Below are positions 34,937 to 48,754 of a stretch of DNA of 64,000 nucleotides, one piece after another (the stretch's first letter is position 1; every line of letters starts with the position of its first letter). The notes beneath the pieces are model-generated. The model had not been told where the DNA came from, made no database searches, and saw only the letters and a program-made list of their open reading frames with translations. A program made the position numbers and the translations under genes. This stretch comes from Lingula anatina (lineage: Eukaryota; Brachiopoda; Lingulata; Lingulida; Lingulidae), in NCBI RefSeq assembly GCF_001039355.2, contig NW_019776146.1:592071-656070 (forward strand). Reading direction: 5' to 3'.

Positions 34937-37750
34937 TTATTTAACTTCTGAAAATACATTTTATGTTTTCATGGTAAACAACAACAATATCTCAGTCTTC
35001 ATATTCATGTACCTGTATATGTCTACCAGGGCACGTCATAATGTTTGTCAACTTTGTTTGGAAATGTACCGAATTATTTTTCCCTGTGGATTTGAGCATT
35101 ACAGGTACATGTCTAGGGGCTATAATTGAATATAAATCTCTTTAAAAGATTATGATACACCCCTCATCTTTTGTATGTTGTAAATCAGTTATGATGTTGG
35201 CACTAACTATTAAGGAACATATATGTACATAAATGCCAGTAATAGGTTTTTTCAGAAAGGGTCCAAGCAGGGTAACATGTACCTGTACATGTAGTTGGCC
35301 CTAGGGGTGGGAGGCACTGGTGACGGGAATGATGGATAGAATACAACAAGAGCAGCCTGCAGGCATTTATCTTACGTGTTTCACTTGATATCTTTCTGAC
35401 ATTAAACACTTAGTTTTTCACAAATCTGCCAGTATTCTACAGTGATGATAGAGCTTTCATTGCTGACTGGATGTTTTGCAATAATGCCCATGTGCAAAAC
35501 TCACTTTGTGAGATTATATTTTGATACTTGTTTACATTACTGAAAATGGGAATATAAGGTGCTCTGAAATGGGTAGAGGTAAATTATTATACTCAGCCCC
35601 CCTAAAGTGTCTCACAGGTGCCACCCAACAGATGTTGGAGTATGATAACTGTGTATGTGGGTCTCACAATGTATTAACCAGTTAAATCTAGTGGTCAGGA
35701 TTTTTGACTATATCTTCTTCTCATATCTGTTTAATTTTTCTGTTATATGCTGTCTTTTAAGATGCTGATGCATTACATTGTAAAAATGTGGATTTATAAG
35801 AGTTATTGATCACCATGGCAAAATGTCAAGGGCACCTTCTTCCAGGAATCTAATCAAAGATGTAATAAAGTCTTTACAAGAGTTGTTTTTAGTGCCCTCC
35901 CCCTCCCCTGCTCTTAGACTGCAAGAATAACCCTTAGAGGTCAGGGAAAGTGGATCTATCATTTCACTTTAAGCTTGCTTTTTATGGTAATTTCTCTCTA
36001 AATTTGATCAAAAGTGATGGATTATATTTTTCAAAAGAATTTACTGTCAATAATATGTTAAACAAAAATAAATTGGAATAATTTCATAGGGAAGGAATGC
36101 AGTTTGTGCTTTGGAACTCATGATAAATCTTGAATATTATTTTTTGTAATGGAATGATTGAGTAGCTTTATTAAGTTAGGGAGTAATTACCGTCAATCTG
36201 TTTATAACAAACATTCTTTCTGTCTTTCTTTCTGTCTCCCTGTGTTTGTCTATTACATAAAAAGATAAATATAGAAATATGGGTAGATAGCTAATATACA
36301 GAGACTTTTCTTTTTCTTCTTTTGAAAATCCATCTGAATATTGGTTGAACAATTATTCTGAACATTCAGCTGAAAGAAGAAACTGTACACTGTAAAAAAG
36401 AGAGCGAAAATCCTTACAGATTACTATCTAGTACATTATTTTGATTCATGTCAGGAACTGAGAAGCACAACTCATCCAAATAATTATCAGTACTGCGTCA
36501 ACTGAGGATTAGCTTCTTGACAATGCCCGAACATTAACCAAAGGCAGATAAGACAAAAATGACCTAAAATCATCAAACTCATAATTCAGAAAAGATAGTA
36601 AAGTTTTGACAGTAATCTATAACCTTGACACATAATGAAAAGGGGTCATACTTGGTTTTCTCACATATGATTTTAAACACTTTTGTTGAAGATAACAATG
36701 TTATAATAATAATTTATTAATAATATTAAATAATTATTATTTTTATAATTATGATATAATAATGATGAAGATAAAGGATGTCTTTTCAGCTGTGTAATTG
36801 CATGTGTATGATCATTTAAACTCTCAAGATTTAGTATGTCTGTAGTTACAAGAATTTTCATAAAATATATCATTTTGCTTTTAACTTGAACACTTCATAA
36901 TTAAGTATGTCTGTGGTACATGCAAGTGTTCATATTATATACAAGTACTTAAAAATAGAGACAGGAAGCTAAATTTTAATTTATAGGAATTATCTGACAT
37001 AACTTCATATTTTATTGACAGGTCCATCTTAACCTTCAAGCAGTGTGTCTTTCTAGATCATTAATGATCATGATAAATACAGGAAATGCATTTGGTTGTT
37101 CTTATTGCTTGAATTCAATCCTGCTAATACATCACTTGCCCTGTATCTTAAAGTAATAGCATCTGATTCTGCAGTAATTTTGAAACTCTTGAACATTCAG
37201 TAATACATATATCTTTTGGCCAAGTCATTAGTCAGACCCATAAGAGAGACTGTAACTGATTTGATTTAGTATATTTATTAATTGAGTGCTGTAACTGCCA
37301 AGTGTGGCATCACATGGCATAATTTTGATATTTTGAATTATTATCTGTGTATTGTATTATTCTCTTTTTTTCCAAAATTATGGGGGAAAATATGTATGAA
37401 TAGTTTATATGGGGTTGGAAGAAATTGCTGGTACTACAGGCCAAAATATTTGAGAGTTTCTCTGTTACAATGCCTTTAAGATCTGAAGTATTCCAGATTT
37501 GCTATCATTGTCACAGTTAATCATGAGTCATTTTGTGAAAATTAAATAAACATATTCATAGATATGTGTAAAATTCATTCTCTCCACTAATTAGCTGAAA
37601 ATCATCCAACACTTGCAGGTGGCTGTATTTAACAGATTTAAAAAACATTTTCCAATCAATTGCACTTTGGTTTATTTTTCTATGCACATTATACAACAAG
37701 TTAATTTGATATGTGTATATATATATTTTTTCTTTTTGCATTATATTTAG
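34937..37750 (+). other. Upstream region / probable first intron of TEX2
   Basis: This is AT-rich non-coding sequence that leads to the acceptor TATATTTAG at 37750. A very AT-rich patch lies at about 36695-36770. I see no coding exon, RNA gene or transposon here. Confidence 0.4.
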
Positions 37751-37779
37751 TCCTGTGCAAGGCTTTCTAGATGTAGTTG

Positions 37780-40700
37780 ATGAAGATGAGTATGAAAAAA
37801 GAAGCTCCCCCTCCAAGGCCTCCAGCTCCATCATTGGGGAAGCTCAGCAAGGGCTCACCCGGGGGGATAGCAATCCGCTTCAATGCTACAAACCTAGAAT
37901 CTGATTCTGACATTGAAGATGATCTCAAAGACTCAATCCAGTTCCACCGAAGTGAGTCAAGTGGGGGATTGACAACATGGAAACGGAGCAATGATATTAC
38001 TGATGATAATGGAAATAACAAGGAGGATATGATTTCCCCATGCTCACTTCAGAAGCCTAGTTCTGTCTCTGACCTGGAGACAGTCAAGCAAAAGGACCAC
38101 CAAATACACAGACCGGGTTGGCAATCAGATCCCCTGGGGGCATCACCCACAAGGACGAGGTAAGGTGGGAGTTCACTCATACAAATTGCAATCTCACAAA
38201 CTCACTCTTTCAGATAAATCAGGTCTGTAGACGAACCACCCATTTGGCTTGTTCTGAATCAAAACCTGATCTAGTTTCATTGAACACAGGTTTACATGGG
38301 AAGCCTAGAATTTGCTTATTCTAGCAACTTTTAATGAGGCTAGACTTGCTGAAAAAGGAATGGGAATGCTAAAGGAGGAGGGTGGCAGTGAATTTCATAT
38401 TAGGGAATGTGTAACTCTGTTTGCGGTGTGTGTTAATACAGTCTAGATCAGTGTAAACTGTGTCTGCACTCTGCAACTATAATCATTTTATGCTTCTTTG
38501 TCCAACATTACATCTGACATGTGCATAACAATTTTGGACTCATTTGAAATATGTTTAAGATGATTTATTCATTCCTGTGAATAAACCAGTAAGGTTGACA
38601 TGTATGTTGATAATGCAGGAACAGGCCTACCCAACTACCAGACTCGGCACCGAATGATCCAGAATTCACCGGTAGACCAGGCCACACTACCCGTTTTCAA
38701 GGTGTGTGTCAGATCGCATTACACAGTATCATACCCTGAACAAATTTTGAGTGGTGATGCAATGCTTTTCAACCCCGCTGAGAATCGTCACTATCACATC
38801 GCGTACTAGGCAAGAGCGGTGTCGCGTCTGATACTGTGTAATGCAATCTGACACACACCTTGAAAACGGGTAGTGTGGTCTGATCTACCGGTGAATTCTG
38901 GATCATTCGGTGCTGAGTCTGGTAGTTGGGTAGGCCTGAGGAAATTAATGGAAAAGATGTATGGAATAAGGGCTCATTCAGAACAAGTTGAAAACACCTT
39001 AGACCACATTCACAATCAAAAATGAGCTGCAGACTAACAGATCTGTGGATCAAATATGGCCAATCCACTTGAAAACTTCCAGCATAACCCTCTAACAGAC
39101 ACTTAGTAGATTCACCCTTGGGGATTACACAGGAAACTTTTAAGTGGATCTGCCATATTTGATCCGCAGAACATTTTTAATTGTGAATGTGGCCAAAGTT
39201 TTTTTTTGTGTGTGTGTGTGTGTGTGAAATGAAAGAGAAAACAGCATTAATCAGTTCAAAGTCGGAAAAAATCTGCAAGTATCGATCAATCTGGAAAGTG
39301 TATTTGTTCCTGTAATCTGAGGTAATGTGGCTTCATCAGAGAAAGTAATCTAGAAGCATTATTCTCTACTCAAAAGAATCATGTCTGCACACGTGCATTT
39401 GCACACTCCGCATACACCTCATGCATAACAAACAGATGTATGTATAGTTTTCGCAATTGCGCTCTGTAGGACACATGACTACAATAAAAAAATAATTCTG
39501 TACTAATATTGAAGACGCTTTAAACAGATACAGACATTTTCGTATTGTAAAGAATTCCTGTTCTAATTAATAGTGTCAATTTGACGTGAGTTTTTTTAGT
39601 CTCCTGGAAGCCTGCATCCATTACCAGCATTAATACGTTCCAATGCACTTTCTATGATGCACATTCTTACTAAGTGGTTCAGGACATAAAAACCTTAATT
39701 TTTGTGCACAAATTAATCAAGATAAATGGGGTGAATAATAGTTTGATGTGTAATAGTGATGGAGCTTGATTGCACAGGGCCTATCATAGGTTCACAAAAT
39801 CAAATCTTCATTTATTGGTGGCTTTCCTGATTTATAATTACTTATCACATTTGAATAGAGACATTATGCCTACTACTCTCTTGCATGCACTGATAGTTGA
39901 TTAATTTTATTTTATTTACCTTATTATCAAGATTTTTTTATCAAATTGAATTAATTATTGATTTTGTCTGAAAAAAATTCTAGCTTATTGGCAAAAAGGA
40001 GCATGCAATAACAACTTCCATTGCGTCTGATTATGTGTGCTGTTGGTTGCATCTTATATTGGTTCCATTTTTCTTCTGTCTGAGAAGATGAAAAGTGTTC
40101 CTTTAATAATGAAAATCTTTACCATCAGGTCTCCTAAAATGGTTCCCAAGAGACCAAAGCCTCCCTCAACAGGTATACGGAAGATAGCGACTGGAGTGAT
40201 AGAAGATGATAAAGATGGGGAGTCCTGGTTTGATAGCAAGGACAGTCCAGATGATCCTCTTACTGCCCTGAGTAAGAAGCTGGCCAGTGAAGCTGAAGAG
40301 GATGACCTTTCTGATTACAGTAGTGACCCCAAAATAAATGATGAGGTTGCTAAGAGAAAGTGTGCAGAAGACAATGGAAGTGTGCCTCCTGCAGAGTCGA
40401 TAAAAATCATGGATGAGTATTATGAAGCAGAGCCGTTAGAGGAATTTGATGGAGGTGTTAATCTTCCCAGGGCTGTTATAACACGTTCTTCTGCAGGTGT
40501 GGAGGTTAGCCAGGCCATGGCTGTAGGAGGGTCAAGTAAGGCTAAAAAAATTGTGAGAAAAGCTGCCAGTTTGCTAAAAAATAGACCAAAGCCGACCATG
40601 GCACCAGGACCATTGACTTTCAGCTCCTTAATGGATAAAAAATCAAAACAGGACTCTGAAGATACCTTTTATGACATTTTTGAGTCAACTCCACCAGTTG

Positions 40701-43700
40701 ATAGCAAAGCTTCTCCAAAAGATTTACAGAATAGTGCTCAAGCAGACCACCATGAGTCGGTACCCGGTAAAAAGTTATTTAGCTGGATGGTCATAGTATT
40801 TTTGTATTTTATTCTTCCATTACCCTCCTACATCTCAGGAATGGTCATTGGTGCTGCCATAATGTATGCCTTGATGCGTTTCTACAAGTGGTGGATGGAA
40901 CCTCGGCAGCCAATGGAACCCTGCGTGATCCCCCCACTTTCTGAACTCCCCCCTCTTTTGGTACCCGAAATGAAGGAAGGAAAAAATGATGGCGTGTTTA
41001 AGGTAATCTGTGGTGTTTGTTATCATTGTTTGTAGAGCTGAAAAAAAGAAGAAGACAGACTTTCAAAGTACTACTCAAGTCTGATGCTGTTCACATCAAA
41101 CCATTGTGCAATTTGTAATGGTACATTTTACATACAGTTTGCTGTCTGCATCAAGCTTGCCAAAAACGCTATCAGCACATAGAAGATTGAATTTGTTAGT
41201 AAAAAAAAAGATAATGAGATTTTTTTTCTCTATGTGTTTCTGGCTGAACAACTGCAGTTAAGTTGAATAGTGGGACCACAATTAGTCTTGAAAAAATTAT
41301 TTACTAGACCATTTGTATGATTCATGAAAGAGAGGATTGGTATGAAAATCGGTTCCTCTCTACTGACAAAAGAATGTAAATGTAAAAAAATGTTTATTTA
41401 GTGATAGCATCTCATGAGTGGGACACTCTTTAAAAACATTCTTGGGTTGACCTTACACTTTGATTGAAAATTATAATGATTAGATGAATTAATTCATTTT
41501 TGCTCAAAAATTCTCTTTTACATCCAGATTGAAAGCTCATGAATACTTTTTTCTATTTATAGACTCATACATGATGTAAGCTCATTTTGCTGAATCCGAT
41601 TCCTTTTATATTTAAGGAGTATTGTGATATTGTTTTTGATTGTAAGCAACAGTTTCTTCCTGAGACTGTCTAAATTGCAGAAATCAGCTATGTAAATACA
41701 GTTGTGTAATTGCAACTTTGAGAACGTGACATTATACCCATCCAGGTTAAAGGGAAAAACATTACAATTGGAACATTATAAATAGGCACATTAGTAAAAT
41801 GGGGGTTTGAATTGGATCCTTTTTCATGGCAGCAAGGCAATAAGATGTATTAAGTCTAAGTATTTCCAGGAAATGAGTGAGTAAATCAATACTTAGGTTG
41901 TTGGGAAACTTTCTAATCTATAGATATGGCATAACTTCTATTACCAGCAGTGATTTAGCACCTTTTGTTATTGGATGTCATTAATCAAGTAATTACTATT
42001 AAATCTATACATTTAACTGCCCCAGGGAAGCAATGAATATCAAAATCTTCATCCAGGAGATAATTAATTTTTGTATCAAGATTGTGCTGGATACCAACAA
42101 AGTGAAGGTTGTAATAGATAGAACAGTTTAGCAGTCATAGCTAGATAGAATTGGCAATTTGTCAGACATAAGAATCATGCATTGTGTACTGAATCCAAAT
42201 GGAAGTGACATTTCATTACTGATTCCCTAACAGATATAGCTGTTGTGTTCATTTATTCCATTAACAATGCATTTAATGGCACTGACTTATTAACTGTGGC
42301 ATATAACAAGACAATAATTTTTGCCATTATGACCAAGGAAAGAAAACATCTGTTATGAAACTAAATTTTATATAATTATAATACCTGAGCTATTCTATTG
42401 AAATCAAAGAATAGAATTATGAAGTCATTGCCCTATACAAACTAATATAAAGTTAAAGCATTCAACTTTAAGTTATTTGGTGCAATCTTTGAATATTTTG
42501 TCCTATTATTGTGAAATTATCTTTACCCTATTAATATTAACTAAAATGAGCAAGAATATGAGACTAATTTTTATCATATTCTATAATACTTCACCTTTAT
42601 CTCTCTTAGGGTTGGATGAATGAGCTTCAGTACCCCTATGATCCAGAAGACTACCACATTAGCCAAACATTCTCTATTTACGTCCGATTAGAAGGCTCAA
42701 CCCTGCGATTATCTCGTCCTTTGAAGAACGTGCCAAAACGTGCCATGTGGGATGAACCTCACCACACTTCGAAATTTATACATCAAAGAATTTACGACTT
42801 GACCGATTCCCGCGTCTTCCTGCTTCCCCAAGGGCTTGTCAAGAAAAGAGTATGGAGTAAAAAATACCCATTGTGTATCAAATTATCTAAAGCGGGGGAT
42901 GCTTTAAGCAAGCAGATGTCCCCTCAAAGCTCAACTGAGGATCCCTATGACGCCAAGGGGTCAGGTTTTGAAGTTGTCACAAAAGAGGCTTGTGATGACA
43001 GTGTGTTATACCTGTTTGCAAGGTCAGGGAGAGAGAAAGAGGAATGGTATTGGAGGTTTGATGCTGCCACCAAAGGCACACCTCTTTCAGACTATAAACT
43101 GGAACAGTTGTTGAAAGAGGCCAAGTTTCTTCACAAACGTTCAAGTTCCTATAGTTCACTCAAGTCCCACAAGAGGGAGGGGTCCACTGATTCCACCAAG
43201 TCCTGGAGTTCAGAGGAGGATGGTGAGGAGCCTCTGAGGAGGATACTGCTAGGTTATGCAGGGTAATTGTTCAAATTACTAGTTATGGTATCCTTTACTG
43301 GATTTTTTTTTTTTTTTTGCCGAATCTTATTATGCTGCTAAGAAAGAAGGCTTTATGGTTTACCGTTGGTAAAATATTATATTAAAACAGGATAAGTTGT
43401 AACTTCTTACAGTACTTTAGTACGTTATATATATTTAAAACTGCATGTAAACGGATTTGCCTGAACAAGAGCATTTTTTTTTTAATTTAGGTATATGGGA
43501 AGAATAATGCCCAAAGAAGATGAGCTTCGAAAACTTAGTGGTTCTAGTTCTAATAATAGTCTTGGTATGGAGAATGACAAAAAGCCAGCACCTGGAAGTC
43601 CAGGAAAAAAATCAATAGAATTAAATGCTCCTGGAAAACATATAGCTTGTGAACCTCAAGTTCTGTGGGTGAATGCTTTGATTGGACGGTTATTTTGGGA

Positions 43701-44338
43701 TTTCTTGCGAGAGAAATATTGGGCAGACAAATGTGCAGAGAAAATTCAGAAGAAATTGGATAAAATTCACGTAAGTCACTGCAGCATTTATTGTAGTTTT
43801 ACATCAAACTACCACATTAACTGTTACAGTCAGATATTTGCCATACTGCATTATCCTAGCTCAGATGCCTGCAGAAGAATGGAAAACAATGCACATCGTT
43901 TATGCATTAGAGCTTGTGTCTGTTGAAGTTTCCCATTATGCAGTTATAGTGTAATATGCCTAGGTAGTGCCTATTTAATGTATGACACAAATTGCCCATT
44001 GGTCTTCCATTAAAGTGATGTATACTGCACTTCAATGTCCAAGTGCTGGTGAAATTGGATATTATTTTTATTTGATGATGATCACGTGCTGCACATGGTA
44101 TTTTTATACTCAAGACAAAATTTTGGAGTTCAAATATTGAAAGGGTTTTAGGTAGTTTTACAAATTTGATTGGAGAAGAGAGTTCATAAGAATACTGTTT
44201 AATGAGATTAGCAGGTTTTGAGGACTTTATGTTTCAGAATATTTGTTAAGAAGTTTGTTTCTTATTTTCTTATTTGACACTTTTTTTTACAGTTGAAATT
44301 CTGAATTGAAAGAGAATTGAAGAACCCCCTCTCCCCAC

Positions 44339-44390
<52 letters not shown>

Positions 44391-46329
44391 GCTTACATTG
44401 AAAGGGAAGAAAATTCAGAAGGATGTATGGAGAGGCATATATATATATATATATATACATTAGCTGTTACAGTAATGTTTTCTTTATCAATTTCAGGTTC
44501 CATATTTTATTGATGCTCTTGTGATCTCTGACATAGAGCTTGGTACTGAAATGCCTGTGATACGCCGGGCCAGTAAACCTTACCTGGACGAGCGGGGATT
44601 ATGGATAGATTTAGACATTGCTTACAATGGAGACTTCAGAATGACTTTAGAAACTAAGGTCAATTTGATGAAACTAAAGAAAAAGAAACACGTCAACAAG
44701 GAGGCAGATGAGGGGAGGCAGAGAAAAAAGTAAGCTGTTGATTAATATTGGTTATTACTTATAACATATGGAAAGATGTACTGAGTATTAACCTTGTTTG
44801 AAATTCACTGTACACCACTTGTCAACACACTGAGTGTATATACTTTGAAATTATTTCTAGATCAGCTATAACAGACGAGGATGAAGAAGACAGTGCTGAG
44901 TCATCCACTGATGAAGAAGATGAAGAAACATTTGTAGATCCTTCAGTTGATCAGAGGTTGGAAGAAATGGTTTAGACTTCTTTCTTGTCTGGGGCTTCTT
45001 TGTGGAGCTCAGTCATTTGTGCATTGTCTCTGCTGCATGCCCCACATGTGCATGCTCCACTTGTGCTTTTTAAATTAAAGATTATCTTATTAGCACTGAA
45101 ATCAGATCTAGAAACCATTATATAAATTATACATATATGTAAACTAGAAGAGCAGTCGGAGAGTGCAAACCTCCGTCAAAGCAACACATTTCTCATTAAT
45201 ATTTTCCTTGTAATGGTTTCTAAGTAACTTAAGCCATTTTTAACCTGTAATGAAGTGTTTATCAGAGTGTGCCCATAATATTTTGAGTTAGGCTGTAGCT
45301 TGATGTACATTTACTTTTTAAAATGACATGAAAATCAGACATAATAAGAAGGGGCATGTTGCAATTTTTCTTCTTTCAGTCCCAAGCATTCCCAGGGCCA
45401 AACTAAGGGCAGAAAGTTGCTGGCTTTCCTTGACAAGATCACAGAGTCTAAGTATTTCCAGCAAGCCACAGAGTACAAATACATCAAGAAAGCTATGGAG
45501 GGAGTCTCTAATACTCCCCTGATACTCACTGTGGAACTGAAAAGTTTGGTGGGAACATTGTCTGTAAACATTCCACCACCACCAACTGATAGACTGTGGT
45601 AAGAAATATTAATAACCTGGTATCACTGTTTCATTTATATAAAAAAATTCACACAGTGCATTTTGTACATAAATCACACTGTAACCATATTTCATTGCTG
45701 TATATGTATGCAGTGTTTTAAATCTTAGGTTAAATAGATGGTCTTTGATTTTGCCCCTTGTATAGTTTATATGGTAATTCTTGGCAATTGTAAATACGTT
45801 CAAAGATGTACGCCATGTCACATTTCTTATCAGGTATGGGTTCAGAACAAATCCTCGACTTTGGCTAACTGCAAAACCTCGTGTGGGTGAGAGAGAGGTC
45901 AGTTATACCCATGTGACTGAATGGATAGAAAAGAAATTGGCATTAGAATTCCAGGTAAGAGTTTACAATGACACTCAATAATAAGAGAAAACATACCTGC
46001 ATGCATTTGTGCACACACATACACAGCACAACACATAGGGTGATGTTTTTATAGTTGTTGATTGAAAACAACCCTATGAAAAGCTGATTGAAAGTAAAAG
46101 AAAATTGGAATCTGTTCTTTTTTGTAGATGGTAAATATTCATATCACAACCTAAAAATAAGTAAATAATTAGTGGTACAGCTCAAATTATTCATTATTTA
46201 AGATTTTGAAAAATACCTTTTTTTTAGAGAGTATTTGTTCTTCCTAACATGGATGACTTGGTAATTCCTCTTATGGTGGCAGGATATATTAGAGATAGCA
46301 TGACTGCTCAAGCTGAGGAAAAGAAATAA
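37780..46329 (+). CDS. TEX2: TEX2, SMP-domain lipid-transfer protein of ER contact sites
   Basis: Nine coding exons: 37780-38159, 40129-41002, 42610-43262, 43491-43770, 44497-44729, 44861-44956, 45380-45598, 45834-45954, 46228-46329. They total 2958 nt in phase, 985 aa (human about 1130). Start: an in-frame TAG at 37774 sits six bases before ATG 37780 in the same exon. Regions: acidic Pro/Ser-rich N-terminus; paired hydrophobic segments about 342-385 (FSWMVIVFLYFILPLPSYIS, then GMVIGAAIMYALM), likely an ER membrane hairpin or span; a PH-like region in exon 3 (about 419-635); and the SMP domain from about 690, with WVNALIGRLFWDFLREKYW, YLDERGLWIDLDIAYNG and NIPPPPTDRLWYGFR. SMP domains form lipid-carrying tubes; TEX2 (yeast Nvj2 relative) works at ER contacts with other membranes. 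The exon 44861-44956 is an acidic Glu/Asp-rich linker. Confidence 0.96.
38622..38938. mobile_element. Fold-back MITE with long inverted repeats and 5-bp TSD (AGGAA)
   Basis: The element begins CAGGCCTACCCAACTACCAG and ends with its reverse complement. The arms stay complementary for about 110 bases, through ...TTTTCAAGGTGTGTGTCAGA and CATTACACAGTATCA, around a central loop of about 100 bases. It is flanked by AGGAA at 38617-38621 and 38939-38943. It lies in the first coding intron of TEX2. No transposase is present, so it is non-autonomous. Confidence 0.85.
38999..39197. mobile_element. Second inverted-repeat element in the same TEX2 intron
   Basis: The left arm (GACCACATTCACAATCAAAA, then GGATCAAATATGGCCAATCC) and right arm (GGATCTGCCATATTTGATCC, then TTAATTGTGAATGTGGCCAA) are imperfect reverse complements over about 70-80 bases. 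No target duplication was recognised. It lies about 60 bases after the preceding MITE. Confidence 0.6.
44343..44458. repeat. (CA)n and (TA)n microsatellites in TEX2 intron
   Basis: A CA run at about 44345-44383 and an AT run at about 44437-44457 are separated by about 55 unique bases, in the intron before coding exon 44497. Confidence 0.9.
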
Positions 46330-48334
46330 AAAAGCCCGGAGTCTTTGCAAGATAATTTCAGTGTGTCATTTATAGCATGTTAAACAAAGCATGTGGCTGA
46401 GATATTCATAAAATGTGTTCCTGTCTTTTTAAGTATAGGGAGATAATAATGTTTATTAGATTGTCTGGTTTGTTGTAATACACTATAAATTCTGCTTGAA
46501 AATGCTGAATGAATGAGGGCCTAGCCATAACTGATGTTAAAAAAAGTTGGATGTCTGATGTGTAAGTCATTGTACTGTTTAAGGTAACTTGCTTTAATGT
46601 TCATTTACATAATGATATTTTTATAAAAAACTCTCATTTATCCAAAATAATGATTAGCTATTAGTATTTCAGAATTGCTGCTGTTGGTGATGTAAGTTGC
46701 TGTATAAGTGTAAATGCCTTTGTATCAGCAACGATATGTGTTATTTTTAAAAATCTTATTTACAATAATGCCTTTCTTCCCTAACAGGTGTATTTTTTTG
46801 ATAAAATGTGCACATCTTATTTAAAAATAAAATGAGCAGATTTTGTACAAGTTTCCCAATAGTGTTGATGCTGCCAATATTGAATGTATGTATTAAATAA
46901 GATTAAGTTGCACATAAAAATCTATATGTCTAACATTTTATATACTAAGTACTGGTAGATAATGTAAATTTTGTACATTTTTATTTTCGTACATTCAAGC
47001 TATTTTACCACCAGATAAAAGAGAAGGTAAACATTCAGTTTTAGCTTTAATAGTGTACTTTTTTAAGAAACAGGTTATATTTGTAAGCTGCATACCAGTT
47101 CACTTGTTTTATTGATGGCGTTTTGAAAATTTACAAGAATCATATGAGATGTCATCTGAAAGAGTGAAAACAAACTCCATGGAATGAAGGAAAAAAGATA
47201 ATGGTGCTCTATGCTCAGTTGTATATATTTTGTATGCTATTCAGATGTGATAAATGATTCAAAATATTCTTTGCTAAAAAGTTGGACTATATTTTTTGCA
47301 CAAACAAGTGCTTAAATTAATTCAGTTGTATTTCTTTATGTTGCAAATAGCCTTAATTAAAGAAGGGTAGACCTGTTGTAATTGGCTGTTTGATTTATAA
47401 ATTATTGTTTGATTAGAAAAGAGATTGCCTAATTTGTCATAAGTGAAATTTGCATCATTGATAGCCACAGTGATTGGCTGTTAACAAAAATACAGAATAA
47501 GGTGGTGTTTATGTATTTGCAATGGTCTAATGCTTTAGTGGTTGTATATGGTCTTCCATCTAGTTTTTCTTATGTTTTTAAACACATCAGAAATTGAAAA
47601 AGAAAACATAAATTATTAGTGCTTTTAGATGAAAAAAATCCAAAGAGGGTGTAAAAATATTCACCTTGATATATTAAGCGTAAAGGGGTCTACAATTAGG
47701 GAAGCGTAATATTCAAGAGACTGGTATATTTATCATAATATATACACTCAGTCTATATAAGGACAATTGAAGCATTGGGACAAATGGTTATTATGTTACA
47801 GTAAATGTTAGCAATGGCACATTATAGTAGTTGTTTTTTGAGACATTTAAAATGCTCTTTTAAGTGGGAAAAGCCTTTGGAATTCTTACCTATTTTTGTT
47901 ATATAGTTTCAGTTATGATTATTTTGCTTGATGGGAGAAAACTTATAGTCAAAGTTTGGAAAATGATGTGACATTCCATTCCTTGCTAGGGCAGTCAAAA
48001 CTTTGACCTGGTGCCAGCCTTGTCAGTAAAATAATTTCTAGGGAAGTGCCTCCGTGGCCTCTGGCTTTGTCATATATTTTCATTTTTATTTTCTTTTAAG
48101 CTTTTTGTTAACAAGGTAAATTTCAGATTTTTGCAAGGTCAATATTATGCTTTTCAAGTTGATATATTATGGTTATTAATTGGTAGAAAAGCTCAGTTTA
48201 GTATAAACTGTTTGTGCTCTCTTTATTGTGGTAACTATCAGTGTTTTCCTCAACAATTTTATTTCCATTGTTGTTATTGTTCATGTTTTGTAAGATTATT
48301 GCAGTTTATCAATAAACTGTTTGATTGAAATAAA
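46330..48334 (+). other. Probable TEX2 3'UTR with tandem poly(A) signals
   Basis: Two AATAAA motifs lie at 48311-48316 and 48329-48334, about 2 kb after the TEX2 stop, with no other gene between. From about 47104 onward this stretch is repeated after the N at 57440. A long 3'UTR is inferred. Confidence 0.45.
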
Positions 48335-48580
48335 ATGAATGTCATAATATGAAAAAAAGTTAATTGCAGGAAAAGAAAAACCTAGAAGGCCATCTTTTGT
48401 CAGAAAAAATTCCATCTTCAAGAAGTGTAATGCAGTAAGAAACAATACATAAGTAAAATGAAAACCAATTTTATTAAAGTTTTTGCCACTGTAAAACTTG
48501 AAGTGTCTTCACATTTTTAAAAAAGAGTGTATACTTCCAAGAGATTTTGTCTGCGTGTGGAGGAAGGAGCTGGGATAACT

Positions 48581-48754
48581 GGGACCGTAACAATAGTCCG
48601 AAGGTTCAATAGTCCGAAGGTTCATTGGTCCGAATATTCACTATAGAATCTTCCGACCAATGAACCCTTGATTAAAAAATCGATGAAAATGTTACCACTT
48701 TTCGAACCAATGAACCTTCGGACCAATGAACCTTCGGACTATCGAGACGCCCCC
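48581..48754. mobile_element. Mutator-type MITE with 9-bp TSD (GGGATAACT)
   Basis: The 174-bp element is flanked by GGGATAACT at 48572-48580 and 48755-48763. The second copy of the locus has a single GGGATAACT (58932-58940) and no insertion, which proves the boundaries. Ends are inverted: GGGACCGTAACAATAGTCCG at the left, and reverse complement GGGGCGTCTCGATAGTCCG at the right. Each arm carries tandem units of about 16-17 bp of the form ATAGTCCGAAGGTTCA / TTGGTCCGAAGGTTCA. A 9-bp TSD is the hallmark of Mutator-like elements. There is no coding capacity. Confidence 0.88.

Noticed and set aside
38600-39068. Open frames over the fold-back element in TEX2 (both strands)
   Set aside because: The two translations mirror each other because of the inverted repeat; they are not genes.
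40037-40128. Possible upstream start for the TEX2 exon at 40037 (frame open to the exon)
   Set aside because: The acceptor CATCAG at 40128 joins in phase with the donor at 38159, and the exon-1 start has an in-frame stop just upstream, so the 40037 frame is intronic read-through.
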